Origin: Megamerina dolium
Taxonomy: Eukaryota; Arthropoda; Insecta; Diptera; Megamerinidae
Length of the DNA: 64,000 bases
Direction of reading: 5' to 3'
Assembly: GCA_963854835.1 (NCBI GenBank)
Contig: OY978526.1
Location: 65,944,765 to 66,008,764 of the forward strand
Of this stretch, positions 1 through 11,882 are shown piece by piece. Each line of letters starts with the position of its first letter. The stretch's first letter is position 1. A program made the position numbers and the translations under genes. The notes under the pieces were generated by a model. That model did not search any database, was not told the DNA's origin, and worked only from the letters and a program-made list of their open reading frames with translations.

Positions 1-1
1 A

Positions 2-840
2 GCCGACACAAATCAGGATAGCGCATTGAGCATACAAGAATTGGCCGTCTATATAAATAAAAAAATTACTGAACACATCGATCAAGCGATCGAATTGAAT
101 CCACGCGAATTTCGACGTGTCGATATTGCACCAGCTGATGGTCTAATTTCATGGGATGAATATCATCGTTTCTTTCTCAAGGAGCACGGCATGACTGAAG
201 CCGATTTAGATGAAGATAATGAAATTAAACATACGGCCAACAATCGTAAGGTGCGAGAGGATATGAATCGTGATAAGGCACGTTGGTCAGAGGCAGCACG
301 TACTGATATTTTTAGTCTCACGATCGATGAGTATTTATCGTTTCGTCATCCGGAATCGAGTATAACAAATTTATTGGAATTAGTTGATGATCTGCTACGA
401 CAATTCGATATGGATGGCGATGATCAATTGACAATCGATGAATTTTCCGAAGTGAATATGGACGATGATGATGATCTCATACGCAAATCATTGATATCGA
501 AAACGGTGAAGGAGCGTCGTGAGGAATTTAAACATTTAATCGATAAGAATCACGATGACAAAGCGGATCGTGGTGAACTGTTGGATTATGTAAATCCAAA
601 ATCACCACGTTATGCCCTACAAGATGCTGCCACATTATTTAGTTTATGTGATGAGAATAAAGACGATCGATTGACATTGGATGAGGTGAGTAATTAAGAT
701 GGTTTGTTTTTTTTTTTCTAAATAAGAAATATTAATTGAATTGCTATCTAATTTGCATCTTGCAGATGGTTGCCAATGCTGAGATAATGCTAACTTCGAA
801 AATGATTGACACTGCCAATAGTTTTCATTCGGAATATTAA
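2..840 (+). CDS. Cab45/SDF4-like CREC-family EF-hand protein, C-terminal part
   Basis: 3' part of a gene whose start lies left of the window. Two coding segments are visible: 2-685 and 766-840, joined in phase 0 across an 80-bp GTGAGT..GCAG intron, giving 252 residues and a TAA stop. Canonical EF-hand loops are DTNQDSALSIQE (nt 5-40), DMDGDDQLTIDE, DKNHDDKADRGE and DENKDDRLTLDE; two more hands (around ADGLISWDEY and FSLTIDEYLSF) are degenerate. Order and spacing fit the CREC family (Cab45, reticulocalbin, calumenin), which bind calcium in the lumen of the secretory pathway. The C-terminus reads FHSEY, where family members usually end HDEF/HEEF-like, so retrieval to ER or Golgi may differ. The best match I can name is the Cab45/SDF4 type (fly candidates CG31475 or scf); I do not choose. 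An apparent start at 26 is a TTG codon inside the exon, not the true start. Confidence 0.88.
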
Positions 841-1630
841 ATACGCTCGAGTACGTGCATGTGCAACTTTTAAAGCATTTTCTATCGTATTTTAAATCGT
901 ATTTGTGTATTAATATGAATCATCTAGTACTTACATAAGTAGTTAAACAACAAATGTATGTATGGTAAAAAATATAAAAATGCTGCAATTTGTGATGAGT
1001 TATGTAGATCGTATTGTATAGACTTAAACACTAAGCAGAGCGAAATACTTGTATGATAAAATTAACCACAATGTATGTACTGTTGAGTGATATAATTCGA
1101 TAAAATTTCAAACGTTTTTATTTATATTTAAAATATATTTCCCTAAAACACGCAATAGCGATAAAAAAAAAACGAAAAAATGCAATACAAAAATTCACTT
1201 TCATATTAACACATTCACTACATGCATCAATGCACACCACCGTTAGCAACGTTTCTTAAGTAATTCGGTAAGAATAATATAAAAAAAAATGCAACGTCTT
1301 ACGACATACGAGTACAGTAGATCCATTAGTAAGGGTATTCAATTAAAATATGTGAACTATTATTAGATGACTTCACACCAAGCTCGTTACTTTGTTAGTT
1401 CGTTACTCGGTCGTCTTTTATGTATATTTTTGGAAAATCGTAATTTAACAAAAAACAAAATACACACAAAACCTACCAAGCTGGATGCGAAGTCACCAGT
1501 TTTGTATGGAGAGTAACTTTTTGTATAATTTAAAGGTTTTCAACTTATGCGCTAAGTCTATTTTTATGAAAATTATATTAAATTCTCAAAATTTCAAAAT
1601 GATGTGTTAAAAAAATAGTAGTAATTACCA
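841..1630. other. 3' UTR of the EF-hand gene and AT-rich intergenic DNA
   Basis: The 3' untranslated region begins after the TAA at 840. I found no perfect AATAAA before about 1200, so the poly(A) site is unclear. No coding signal is seen in the rest. Confidence 0.4.
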
Positions 1631-3300
1631 TACAAATTCCTCGATTTTGTTTAGAAAAATCATAATTTTATATGGAGATTGTTTACTTATAAACGAAATA
1701 ACAGCAAATATCGTGTGGAGTACTATTTTAAAGAAGAAATTAGATTCCCGAAGTAATGCAAATTCTTTCATTTTTTGTACCTTCCATACAAATTTGTTGA
1801 TTTCAGTTAAAAAAGCCGACATTTTTGTATATATAGCGACTGTGTTTGTTTATAAACGTAGTGACTTCCAAATTAGTGTGGAGTAGAACAAGAAATAACC
1901 TTCCATTAAGTATCAGCTGTTTTATGAAATTGTTTCAAATTGTACACTTTATATCTTATGTGGCCTTTATATCAGTTGGCGCAAAAAATATGTTTTTTGA
2001 GATTTTATAAAATCTCGGGGAATTATTGGACAGTTTGTAAATTGAAAATTATTGATGGGAAACCTTTTCTTCTGAATGAAAACGAAAGAATAAATAATAA
2101 TTAATAAGATAAAATGAAAAATGGCGATGAAAATTATTATGGATAATCAGTGAATACACGTAAAATTATTCGGGTTTGCTCCGGTGCAACTCACCGTGAA
2201 CACCTTGATCACAAACGATGAAATTGACGGTTCTACTTCTTCGGCATGTTTTTCTCGCAAATTATGCAGATATTAATGTCTTCCATCACGGCAGTTTCGG
2301 TCTTCGACCTCCGACTCCGAACTGTCAAGAACTAAGCATCCAAAAATACCACGAACGCTCATTGTTATAAAATAGCAATATATAAGTAACACAGTGCAAA
2401 CTACATACAAAATTTTTTTGTGTGTCGGAGGCTTAAAGTTCCACGGTTCTTATAAATATATTTACCCAAGTTGGTTTGTCGAAAAATGAAGTGAAAAGTG
2501 AAATAAAAAATGCTTTCGAAGTATCAAATTTGTATCGCAGCGAGGCTACAATGGAAAATGGGTTGAAACTGTCAAGCAACACTAGGGAAAAAATATCGTT
2601 CTGTTGGAAAATACCCCTCCTTCCTCTACTATTTCGAAATAAAGAGGTTTCGAGGTTTCAGAATGAATGAAATTTTGTTTAAAAACCGAAAAGGTTAATT
2701 ATTTATAAAAAGATTAACATCAAATCTCGTATGAAGTACTATTATGATAAAAAAATCAGATTAATGAAGTCTCAGAATGATATATTAATAAATAATTTAA
2801 CCCACCCCAATAATTTGTCAGAAAATAAAACCTTTGTATGGCGACTATATTTATTAATGAACAAAATGATTTCAAAATTTGTGTAGAGTACTATGTATTT
2901 GGATAAATAAAGTCAGTTATTCAAAGTTTGAAAATTATTTATTGAAACAAAATGTAGTTTCCATGCAAATTTGGCGATTTTTGATTAAGAAATGAACATT
3001 TTGCATAGGCACTTTGTTTATTTTTAAACAGACTGACTTCAACGTTTGTATAAAGTACCATTTTGATAAAAATTTAAGATTTCTGAATGATTCATTAAAA
3101 ATTTGTAGATTTTTATTTTTAAACATGCAACTTTGTTTTGGAACTATGTTTATTTATGAACGAACTAACTTCAAAATTTGTGTCCAGTAATATTTTGTTA
3201 AATAAAAATGATTTACAAATTTTTGCGAAAATTTATTAAAAACTAACGATACCTTCCATACAAATTTGTAGATTTTTTAATAAAATATTGAAAAATTTTG
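1630..3300. repeat. Degenerate tandem units of about 130-170 bp
   Basis: A loose cassette recurs: 'TTCCATACAAATTTG' followed by a T-rich block, then 'GTTTATTTATGAACG', then 'CTTCAAAATTTGTGT' and 'GAGTACTATTTTG'. The 'TTTATTTATGAAC'-like step is found near 1690, 1848, 2851, 3017 and 3149, about 130-170 bp apart. Units are highly diverged. Short ORFs here are chance. This looks like decayed non-coding repeat DNA. Confidence 0.5.
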
Positions 3301-4345
3301 CATGTTTAAAATTGTCTCATTCCTTCTTGGAGCCTCTTGAATGACTACCAATACCAATATGGGTCTTAAAACTCGTAAATGAATTTAATACTACATATAA
3401 AAATAAGCACACAGAAATTAGTGATATTATTTCATAAGATTAGGTATCAATTAATTTTTCGACTAATTTGTAATTATTTTAGATAAATAATATTTTTTGG
3501 TTCGAATGAACCCTTGTACTATACTTACACAATAAAGAGTATATTACAAAAGAGCCTTTGTATAAATTTTACTTGATAATATATTAATTATATTTACTCT
3601 TATACTCATATATATATATACTTAGTATAAGGTATAAACAAAATATAATAAATATCTCAATTAAAAATACAAAATCAATAAATTCACTATTAGGTCTTTG
3701 AAGAAAAAATACATTACTTCTTACAACGATTAGGCAGCAGATTCATAATATAAGAATAGGAGTTTCACAATATCGACTTTCGATTATACCATCTAAATAG
3801 GTATAATTTATAGTAGAAGCCATTATCTTTGATACACCCTTACACAGTTGTACATTACAAAGCTTGTGGTCTAAACTAACCTAATGGAAGAATAAACACT
3901 CTTGGAAAGCTTAGGAGGCTCTTGTAGGAGTGCTCATGTGGCATTGTACACTACGCCCAGATATGGGGCCCCTTAAGGAATTCTTCAGAAGTTGCGGTGA
4001 CGAGTAGAACAAAGAAACGGCAACGGTAATACCTTCTCCGCAACTCTCTAGCCTTCACAGAAGATGAACCAAATACATTTATGTGTATTTCTGCTTTACA
4101 AACTTCAGCTAAGAGAACTAAGAAGCGTTCATTTTTACCCCAAACAGGTATAATGAGCCAATAGGCCCAAGAACTAATGACATTTAATATGTCACTCTCA
4201 AAAAATGGGTAACGGTGACTCAAACTACCCGAGAACACCTTACGTTTAGTTTATGAATATTATTTTCTCATATTTCATCCCTCGTAATATGAGGTCGTTT
4301 TTAATTAATTTTTTTCTCCCACACAATTCCTCAAACAGATAGAAC
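3301..4345. other. Intergenic DNA, nothing recognised
   Basis: AT-rich with several TA-rich microsatellite runs (for example near 3608). I see no gene, RNA or clear element. Confidence 0.4.
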
Positions 4346-4349
4346 CAGT

Positions 4350-4735
4350 ACTTCAACCCTCTGGAGGCGATTTTTGGGCAGCGATGAGGATATGGGAGAT
4401 ATGAGGTAAGTATATTCGGAGAATATTTTATCCCCAATACGCATTGAGAATAAATTGTGTAAAATTATAGATTTTATGGAGGAGTCCTCCTGAAAGGCGG
4501 ATAAAAGCATGAGTATATTCGAAAGATATATTCCAGAGAAAATATTCATTAGACTCGGCCATACATTTTATACCTTTAAGGGCAATTATTGGGCTGCTGA
4601 GGGTATATTTGTTGATGTTCCTCCCTTTTTTGTACTTCTTGCCGGTTGTTATTCCCACCACACCCCTACTATTATTTGGTTCACATTTTTTTCAATGAAT
4701 CTCGCAAAATCCCATCAAGATTGACCTCCCCAGTT
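4350..4735 (+). repeat. Copy of a dispersed modular repeat ('gggcagctatg' family)
   Basis: Contains the modules 'GCGATTTTTGGGCAGC', 'GGCCATACATTTTATACC' and 'GCAATTATTGGGCTGCTG'. These recur at 24531-25203 and, in other copies and orientations, at about 37930-38540, 40772-41274 and 54590-55510. Non-coding; the boundaries of this copy are uncertain. Confidence 0.45.
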
Positions 4736-4754
4736 TTAGTAAGATGATGTTTTC

Positions 4755-4996
4755 ATTACTTAGTTATTTACTTATGTGGCCATTACAACCGAAAAGCGAT
4801 TTAGGCCGAATCTAACATGCTTTGCCAGTGAACTCTTTCCTTAGCTAGCTGTTGCCAGTTGGAGATTCCAAGTGCTGATAGGTTCTTCAGTACTTGGTCT
4901 TTCCACCAGAGGTTGGGTCTGCCTCTTCTGTCCACCAGCGGGTTCCGAATATAATACCTTCTTAGCCGGAGTGTGTTCTTGCCAGCACAGTCGCTG
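4755..4996 (-). mobile_element. 5'-truncated RTE-like LINE, 3' end
   Basis: The reverse complement reads GRRGRPNLWWKDQVLKNL.. then SNWQQLAKERVHWQSML before a stop, the C-terminus of an endonuclease-reverse transcriptase LINE. A short 3' UTR ('GGCCGAATCGC'-like, 'GGCCACATAAGTAA') and a decayed TAAG-type tail (TTACTTAGTTATTTACTTA on the plus strand) follow. The same 3' end is seen at 8878-8946, 28445-28497 and 49400-49990. Confidence 0.65.
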
Positions 4997-5860
4997 AATT
5001 TTAATGCGCTTTACTATGTCTATGTTTGTACCTTATTCGGTACTTAGACAATGCTGATACTCGTATATATATTCCTATAACCTAGTTTATACTTATAGCT
5101 ATCCACTAATGTTCAATAGAGACCAATCGTGAAAATATTCGAGCTTTCGAGGTATGTTAATATATAATATAATGGCTGTACCAAAAAGAGGTCTATTTAT
5201 TAATAATGAATAATTTCTCAAAGCACATAAATTTCAAAACTGATATCAATTGTCTTAATTATACGTTAGCAGCCCGAAAAATGTGCTGGATGAACAACTC
5301 CAATGAAATGTATCGCAAAACTCTTTAAATATATTAAATTCCTTCAACAGAAACATTCGGCTTTAATCAAAGATGCGATGAAGGCAACAAAGAAGATGTC
5401 CACAGATTTTAAATATTTCAGAGTGTTACATGAAAAACTCTAGAGGAGAAGGTTCCTGAAGGGCTAAACATTTTGCTTGAAATTGCTTGGTATTAGCCAG
5501 AGGAGAAATGAAAATAACAAAGAAGGCAACCAAAGACTTTAAAAATATTTTCAATGAAAGAGACCGTAAACAGCGTAGGATGTGAAGAAAATCACAACTT
5601 TGAAAATATAGGGTTAGATGCAGACATGAGCATGAAAAAATATATTTTTAAAAATTTCACTTAAACCACTTAGAACTAATTTTATTTGAACTACTTTGAG
5701 ATGCTGAAAGAAACTCTCCTTGGTCTCATCGGTAGCGCCTTTGACGTCTGTGGAGCATGGATATATAGCGTCTTTCAGCGAATTTAAAAAAAACGCTATA
5801 TTTTTTATGAAAATGATGAAGATTTTATTTTAATCCAAATTACAAACTCTGCGGCTAGTA
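4997..5860. other. Intergenic DNA, nothing firmly recognised
   Basis: No coding or RNA signal. A possible left terminal repeat of the neighbouring transposon relic lies near 5178-5195. Confidence 0.35.
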
Positions 5861-6960
5861 ATGGAACACAATATCTACCAAATATCTCCCAAGACTCCTC
5901 TTACATATGGCCACTCTTTTGATGAAATTGTTCATCATATTTTCACAAAATTGCGGCTGTATCTAACTAATAAGAGCTCTAATATTGTCTCTGAGTGCTC
6001 CAATACTTCCTGGAGTATTGATATAGGCTTTAACTTTAACGTAGTTCCGAAGAAAAAACTCCAACAGTGTTAAATCACACGTTCTCGGCGGACACTCAAA
6101 ATCTCCATTTCGAGAAATCACACGTCCAGGAAATTTTTCATGAAACATAGCCATTGTTTCACCAGCTGTATGGTAACGCGCTCCTGCTGAAAATAAATGT
6201 CGTTCACGTCCATAGCATCAATTTCAAGTAAAAAAAAAGTCAGTCAACATTATTTGGTAACGCAATATAAAACCGCACCAAACTGTCTCTAGTTGTGGAT
6301 GGAGAAGTTGTTCTACCATTTCCCTTGGGTTTGCGGAGTCCCAGATGCGATAGTTTTGCTTATTCGCATACCCAGTCGGATGTAAATAAGCCTCAGCACT
6401 CAGAATAATTTCGTTTGAAAAATCATAATCTTCTTCATGCATTTTCAGCATCCAATCAGAGAATGTACGACGTTTTCCATGGTCTAAAAGCCTCAATTCT
6501 TATATCAACTGCACTTTGTAAGCATGTAGGCCAAGATCTTTATGCAAAATACAGTGCAACGTGGCTTTGGATAGGTCCAATTCCTATGATTGTCTCGAGA
6601 CGAAGAAACCAAGGTTTCGAATGGCATTCTCAGATACAGCTGCGATATTTTCAATTGACCTAGCCGGACGATCGTGAGTTGAAGTCTTTACATCACTAAC
6701 TCGTCCGAGATGTTCGAATTTATCAGCTAATTTGTGCTGTGCGAGAAGGCGCTTGATGATGGTCAAAAACAGTACATACTGTACTAATCGTGTTTGCGAT
6801 ATTTTCATCGTATTTGTAGTGAATTTCCACTATTTCAATGCTTTGTATGTATCCATATCTGAAAATCTCTAGTTCTTCTTTGTCAAATGTCAACAAATGA
6901 CAGTTGTATGTTGACATCTGGAAAAATAATAGGAAATTCAAAATGACACCTCTTGTTGAA
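5861..6960 (-). mobile_element. Decayed Tc1/mariner-superfamily transposase
   Basis: Minus-strand frames contain transposase blocks in order. The N-terminal part has RPARSIENIAAVSENAIRN (6584-6808 frame); the central block has FSDWMLKMHEEDYDFSNEI, then NKQNYRIWDSANP and LETVWCGF (6224-6496); the C-terminal block has FPGRVISRNGDFECPPRTCD (5963-6154). Frameshifts and stops separate them. The 'NKQNxRIW' and 'PPRTCDLTLLEFFL' motifs belong to a Tc1/mariner-related family common in arthropods. In the catalytic region DEAHF has become AEAYL, so the copy is dead. A relative on the plus strand lies in a vib intron (30735-31500). Confidence 0.72.
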
Positions 6961-8695
6961 GTACCCTGTATTATCGCACAGAGTAGACTGATAAATTTGC
7001 CTTTATCCGGATTATATTCATTCACAGGTGTAAAATGTGAGACTAGATGTCACCGACGCAAATCTACATTCTAGTTTGTGCCATTTTTGGAACAGCGTTG
7101 TTCCGAACATAGTACTTCCTGAATGGCGATGAACAGGCCTGTACCTATCGAAAACATTATTCAGCTGAATAGGAACATTTTCGCTCTAAAGGAATTAAAT
7201 ATTCCAGTTTCTTGTCATTTGTGGAGGTCATAAACAAAAGGGATAGTTTCTATATGATTTTTGTAATTTTTCATTGGGGCTAAATGTGACAAGTCATAAG
7301 CCCAATAACAAGCTCGATCAGAGTCAAGGAGTCAAAAGGTATATGAATATAGCTAAGTCTTAAAACTTTTCAGACGAATGTGTTTATAGGGAGACCAGAA
7401 GGTATTGAAGAAAAATTGTTAATGGAAAGGGTTTTTGAGTAACTGGACATTTCCATTAGTTTCGATTTAATTGAAGGAAATGTCAACACAATAAAAAATG
7501 TGATTAAATTTCACACATTTTAAAAGATACAAGCTCCTAAGAAGTATAGAATATGCGTTGAAAACTTCAATACTGAGGATTATCGAAAAAATAAACTTTC
7601 CCATCAAAAATGTTCTCATTTGTGATGTGGAAAATTGTTTCCAATGCAGTCCTTTTCCATTTTTTTGGTACTTAAGCTAGACCAATCATGAAAACTCTTA
7701 CGTGTGTTCTATAATTTTAATGGCTGATATAATAAATAAAAATTATTTGAAATTTTTTAATGATTTATTGTTGTTTGTGTATATTATTACTCGTATAAAA
7801 GTACGTATTATCCATGTCCATTCCTTTCACGCCCAATTCAAATTTATTACCTACTGTTAGAGAAGAGAATATAAACTGTTTTTTATGTAATTTTAAATTA
7901 CATAAAAATATATGAATATATGGTATATGGTACCGAATGTATAGGGTATATGGTACCGAATGTATAATGATATATGTATAACCAAACACTTTTCCAGAAA
8001 TTATTATTGATCCAAAATGTGTGTCTCCAACAGCTCGAAACGGAGCACTTATGAATAAATAGTATTGAATAAATGTTCGTCTCAGAGAAATTTTAGGTTT
8101 GAAATTTTATAGTGACTTTTTTTATGATCAATTTTTTCGTAGGAAATTTAAACTCGAATGCTCCATTTTTATGAATAGTTTTGATCTTTTGGCTATGAAT
8201 TGTCAAAAAAACGTAATAAATCCAGCTCTTCGAGGGTGAAGGGATTTGTAGAAGGTACAGATTTTTCACAAAAATTGGTAAAATTTTAAAATGCATTGAA
8301 TATTTTTTAGAAATCTTATCTTCAAGTAATCTGTTTTAATATCAACAATATTTCCGGTTCAGGAAGACCAACAAAGGTTGATGCTCGAAGAAAAAAAAAA
8401 TACATTAATCGTATGAAATTCAGATTCGATAACTAAGGACATCATAAACCCGCTAAACATTTATCATTAGACCGTTCACGTTTCAGCATGCTGGAATTCA
8501 TCAGGAAGCTTAATATTTCGATTCCTCATGAGATCAAAGAAGTGCATCTGATGAATCGTAGCAAATCCTGCTATACAGTTGATCATAATCACAATCTGAG
8601 TAGGCTTAACAATGCCTGATTGGCTGCCTAGCAGCCAGCCTGCCTCTCCGTCAGCCCGATAACTCCCATACTCATAGAGCGATCGAGCTTAAAAT
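6961..8695. other. Intergenic DNA, weak transposon trace
   Basis: AT-rich and without genes. Around 8355-8500 the plus strand reads SGSGRPTKVDARRKKKYIN.., reminiscent of a Tc1 transposase N-terminus, but too short and broken to annotate. Confidence 0.35.
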
Positions 8696-8699
8696 TGTT

Positions 8700-8877
8700 A
8701 CATACGATTAATTTCATCAACAAACAGATACGTTTGTGATGAACGAAATCGGATAAAAATCACGCCTACCTTCAATACAAACTTATGGTTCCGTAAGTAT
8801 TGTTCCCACTTTGCACACGAAAATATAAAGCTTTCGAGCAGAAACTCAGAGCATATAATATAATTCATTAAGGGGAG
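8700..8877. repeat. Unit of a dispersed ~150-bp repeat ('GAAATCGGATAAAAATCACGCC' type)
   Basis: The modules 'ATCGGATAAAAATCACGCC', 'TTCAATACAAACTTATGGTT', 'GAAAATATAAAGCTTTCGAG' and 'GCATATAATATAATTC' recur at 10460-10510, 35150-35740 and 42690-43440. Non-coding. Confidence 0.45.
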
Positions 8878-8946
8878 AGGGCATGTTATTTTCGGCCTAA
8901 ACCGATATTCGGTTGTTATGGCCACATAAGTAAGTAAGTAAGTAAG
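8878..8946 (+). mobile_element. Extreme 3' end of the RTE-like LINE with (TAAG)n tail
   Basis: 'CATGTTATTTTCGGCCTAAA', 'GATATTCGGTTGTTATGGCC' and then an 'ACATAAGTAAGTAAGTAAG' tail match the end of the longer copy at 49400-49990. It is a severely 5'-truncated insertion, typical of LINE retrotransposition. Confidence 0.7.
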
Positions 8947-8958
8947 GGGGAGGGAGGG

Positions 8959-9370
8959 TTAAGGGAGAAGCAGATTCGGAAAATCGATTTTTTTTTTTTA
9001 TTTTCTTGAAGTCTAATATTTCAAAAATGTTGTATCAAAATTTCAAATTGATCGGAGTAAAACTGTAAAAATAATGCGCCCCTAAGTGGCGCCTGCTTTA
9101 TCTCCGAAACGACCACAGTTCAAACTTCAAATGTGTTTTTCTGAAAACCAATTTTTCGAAGTCCGTGAACACGATCCTGCAAAATCTACTCGACCGATTC
9201 TTTTCAAACTTGAAACATACTTTCTTGGTATAAAACTAACTAAACTAAATATTCTCTAGATGATGCTTTATAATTAAAAAGTTTGAATAAATTTGCTTAA
9301 GCTGTATCTCCGTACAAAACCAGCGAAAAAAGTGTTTTTTATTTCAAATTACTCCTTACTCCCCCCTTAA
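8959..9370. repeat. TTAA-bounded non-autonomous element, copy 1
   Basis: A 412-bp stretch starting TTAAGGGAG and ending CTCCCCCCTTAA. Its core ('GTCCGTGAACACGATCCTGC', 'AATATTCTCTAGATGATGC', 'TTTGCTTAAGCTGTATCTCC') is repeated at 60084-60716, also TTAA-bounded with GGG..CCC inverted ends. TTAA flanks are characteristic of piggyBac-type insertion, but GGG-first ends are not typical, so the class is tentative. Confidence 0.5.
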
Positions 9371-10330
9371 ATATAAGGTCTAGTATAAAAAAAATCACTA
9401 TTTTTGCATTAAATTGAAGGTTTTATTTAGCATAGTTAGAATGATCCGATTTAGATCAAATATGCACCACTTTGTTCGATAAATTGTTGCCATTTTGAAG
9501 ATAATTTCATAATGCCACTCTCAGAGAAACCCTCGTCCCTATTGACAAAAAACTGGGACAGTCGATTTTCACAAGCTTCTCTTGAGGCAAATTTTTCACC
9601 GCCAAAATCATTTACCAGGTAGTAATCACTTGATGCCAGGTCCGAACTATAATGTGGATGCAGAAAAACTTCTCAACCAAGCTCCCGAGCTTCTGGCGAG
9701 TCACTATCCATGCGTGTGGCCTGAAGTTGTCCTGATGGAACACAATTCTTCTCCTATTGGCCAAAGCTGGCCGCTTCTGGGCGATTGCTTCGTTCAGATG
9801 GTTCAATTGTTGTCAGTACAGGTCCAAATTAAGAGTTTGGCCGTAGAAGAGCAGCTCAAAGTAGATGATTTCCTGCCAATCCCACCAAACACATAGCAAA
9901 ACCTTCCTGACCGTCAAACCTGGCTTGGCCACAGTTTGCGCCGGCTCACCGCGATTCGAACACGACCGTTTTCACTTGACATTGTCGTAAGTGACCCACT
10001 TTTCATCACCAGTAACTTCCAGAACGTGGAGCTTCTTTGACATCAAAATTACCGGAACGGAATCCACGAAACCAAAATTTCTCGTGATTGACTGTTACAG
10101 TATTAGGATCATAAACACTATTCACATTTTCCGCCTTCTGGCTTGCATTTTCGCCTTTTTCAAAGAATAACTGTAAAATATGGCATATTTTCTCTTTACT
10201 TGTGTCCATCTTTGACGCGTGCTCAAACAATACTGAGTCAAGCAATCACAAAACTGCCTGAAAAGTTTATTTAGTACGAAATCCCATCTTTCTAGCGCCA
10301 TCTAGCGTAACCTTATCGGACTTATACAAC
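9371..10330 (-). mobile_element. Broken mariner transposon
   Basis: On the minus strand the N-terminal block (10006-10245) reads MDTSKEKICHILQLFFEKG.., with FWFRGFRSGNFDVK; the catalytic region (9612-9806) reads QKRPALANRRRIVFHQDN.RPH then VTRQKLGSL. The C-terminus around 9470 matches the usual 'KWQQFIEQ' ending. Frameshifts and stops are frequent. The right end carries a terminal-repeat-like 'GTTGTATAAGTCCGATAAGG' (reverse complement of about 10311-10330), with a weaker counterpart near 9375-9395. It abuts the TTAA-bounded repeat directly. Confidence 0.75.
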
Positions 10331-11743
10331 GCGAGATACAGATTACTATTTGCCATCTATTGGAAAAATAATGGATTATTTTTACTACATCGACGAATAC
10401 AAAAATTTATCTAATTAAAACATAACACATGTAATTATATGTACCAAATAATAGACATATTTGAAAATGAGCGTAATCGGATGAAAACCTACCTCCCATA
10501 AAACATATGTTTCAATTATCAAGCTGAAGACTCAAAATAGTTCCAATAATAAATAATATTTTTACTCAGAATCATGTCCCGAATTGTGTTTGGATAATCC
10601 TTATCCATATCGTATTCTTAAATTAAAATAGAAGTATATCAAGTGCTTCAAAATGAATACATTATGTACGTATATAAATGGATATTCATTCAACATAAAT
10701 ACCATCTGGGGAGTAATTTAATTAATTATCAGTATGTACGTAAGTATTCCTTTACATTACAAACTATTCAGCATCACTCAACATGTACTTTGTAGATAAT
10801 TGCTTAAAAAGTACATATAATAATTAAATTCCTTTATGCCATGCCTCAACAGAAAGGAAAAAAAAATGAAATAAAGAAGCCAAAAGAAGAAAAATACTGA
10901 TGTGAAAGGAGACATGTAACAAGTTACAAGCATCATTGAATGAATGAATGAATGAATGAATAAATGTGTGTGCATAATCAATGTTCCTACAATATATACA
11001 TGTGCAGGAACATGTTTGATACATTTATTGCACACGTAAACACCTTTATGTCCGAGTGCACGTTGACTTCATTTATCTGTGTTGTGCTGTAGTGACAACA
11101 TCGGGGCAAGTGCAAGTACGTACTCATACATTCAAGTGGTACCATAAACCTCCCACCTATGCAAACGTACACACACACACACACACACACACGTTTTACA
11201 AATTGAATATTTTGTTTTTCACCTTTCATTTTCCTTTTTCTAGAAAAAAGGTGCAGAAGTATAATTTTAAATTTGCACGTACGACACACACATATGCATC
11301 TATGTACGTACAAACCCATATATATATATACTCGTACATAGATCTATACAATTCAAATTAAATATTTCGTTTGAATGTTACCTACATACATACTACCTAC
11401 GTACTCGTGAATGTAAGCAATCACATGACACACATGCATAGGTAAGTACCTACGTAGAATGATATTCACACATGCAAACAGTCTACGTAAATACAATAAA
11501 ACGTGAGCATATCCACTCGAGAAGCCAATTTGATATTTTACATCAACGTTATGTCGTTCACAGTTTCTCTATTCACTTGTTCCTCTCCTCGACTCTGCTC
11601 TCCATTCTTCTTCTTCAATTATCAATTCGTTGAAACTAACTACATAACTACATAACCTCCTAAATCGTTCACCCACACTCATATGCATAAGTTGTAGGTG
11701 TGGGGGACCTATTGCCCCACATACTCATATTCGTTCAAGCACA
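10331..11743. other. Intergenic DNA with microsatellites
   Basis: Holds (GAAT)n at about 10937-10963, (CA)n at 11170-11193 and many 'TACGTA'/'TACATA' runs. The ORFs covering these tracts are low-complexity artefacts. No gene seen. Confidence 0.5.
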
Positions 11744-11837
11744 TGCTTGCTTGTTTGTTTGTTTGTTTGTTTGTTCGCTTGTCAAGCTGCAGGCACCGAC
11801 TATTGTAGTTTCGCTTCTATTATTATTGCTCTTACTT

Positions 11838-11869
<32 letters not shown>

Positions 11870-11882
11870 ATTATTATTATAA
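11744..11882 (+). repeat. Compound microsatellite (TTTG)n and (TTG)n/(TTA)n
   Basis: (GTTT)n runs from about 11750 to 11775, and (TTG)n followed by (TTA)n from about 11837 to 11881. The leucine- and valine-rich ORFs here are translations of the repeat. Confidence 0.85.

Noticed and set aside
8350..8500. Possible Tc1 transposase N-terminus (SGSGRPTKVDARR)
   Set aside because: One short motif, soon broken by a stop; no catalytic region nearby.
9582..9896. 104-aa plus-strand ORF
   Set aside because: Lies antisense to the mariner transposase relic; a shadow of the minus-strand frame.
10778..11361. Overlapping ORFs on both strands
   Set aside because: Driven by (GAAT)n, (CA)n and TACGTA-type simple sequence; no homology recognised.
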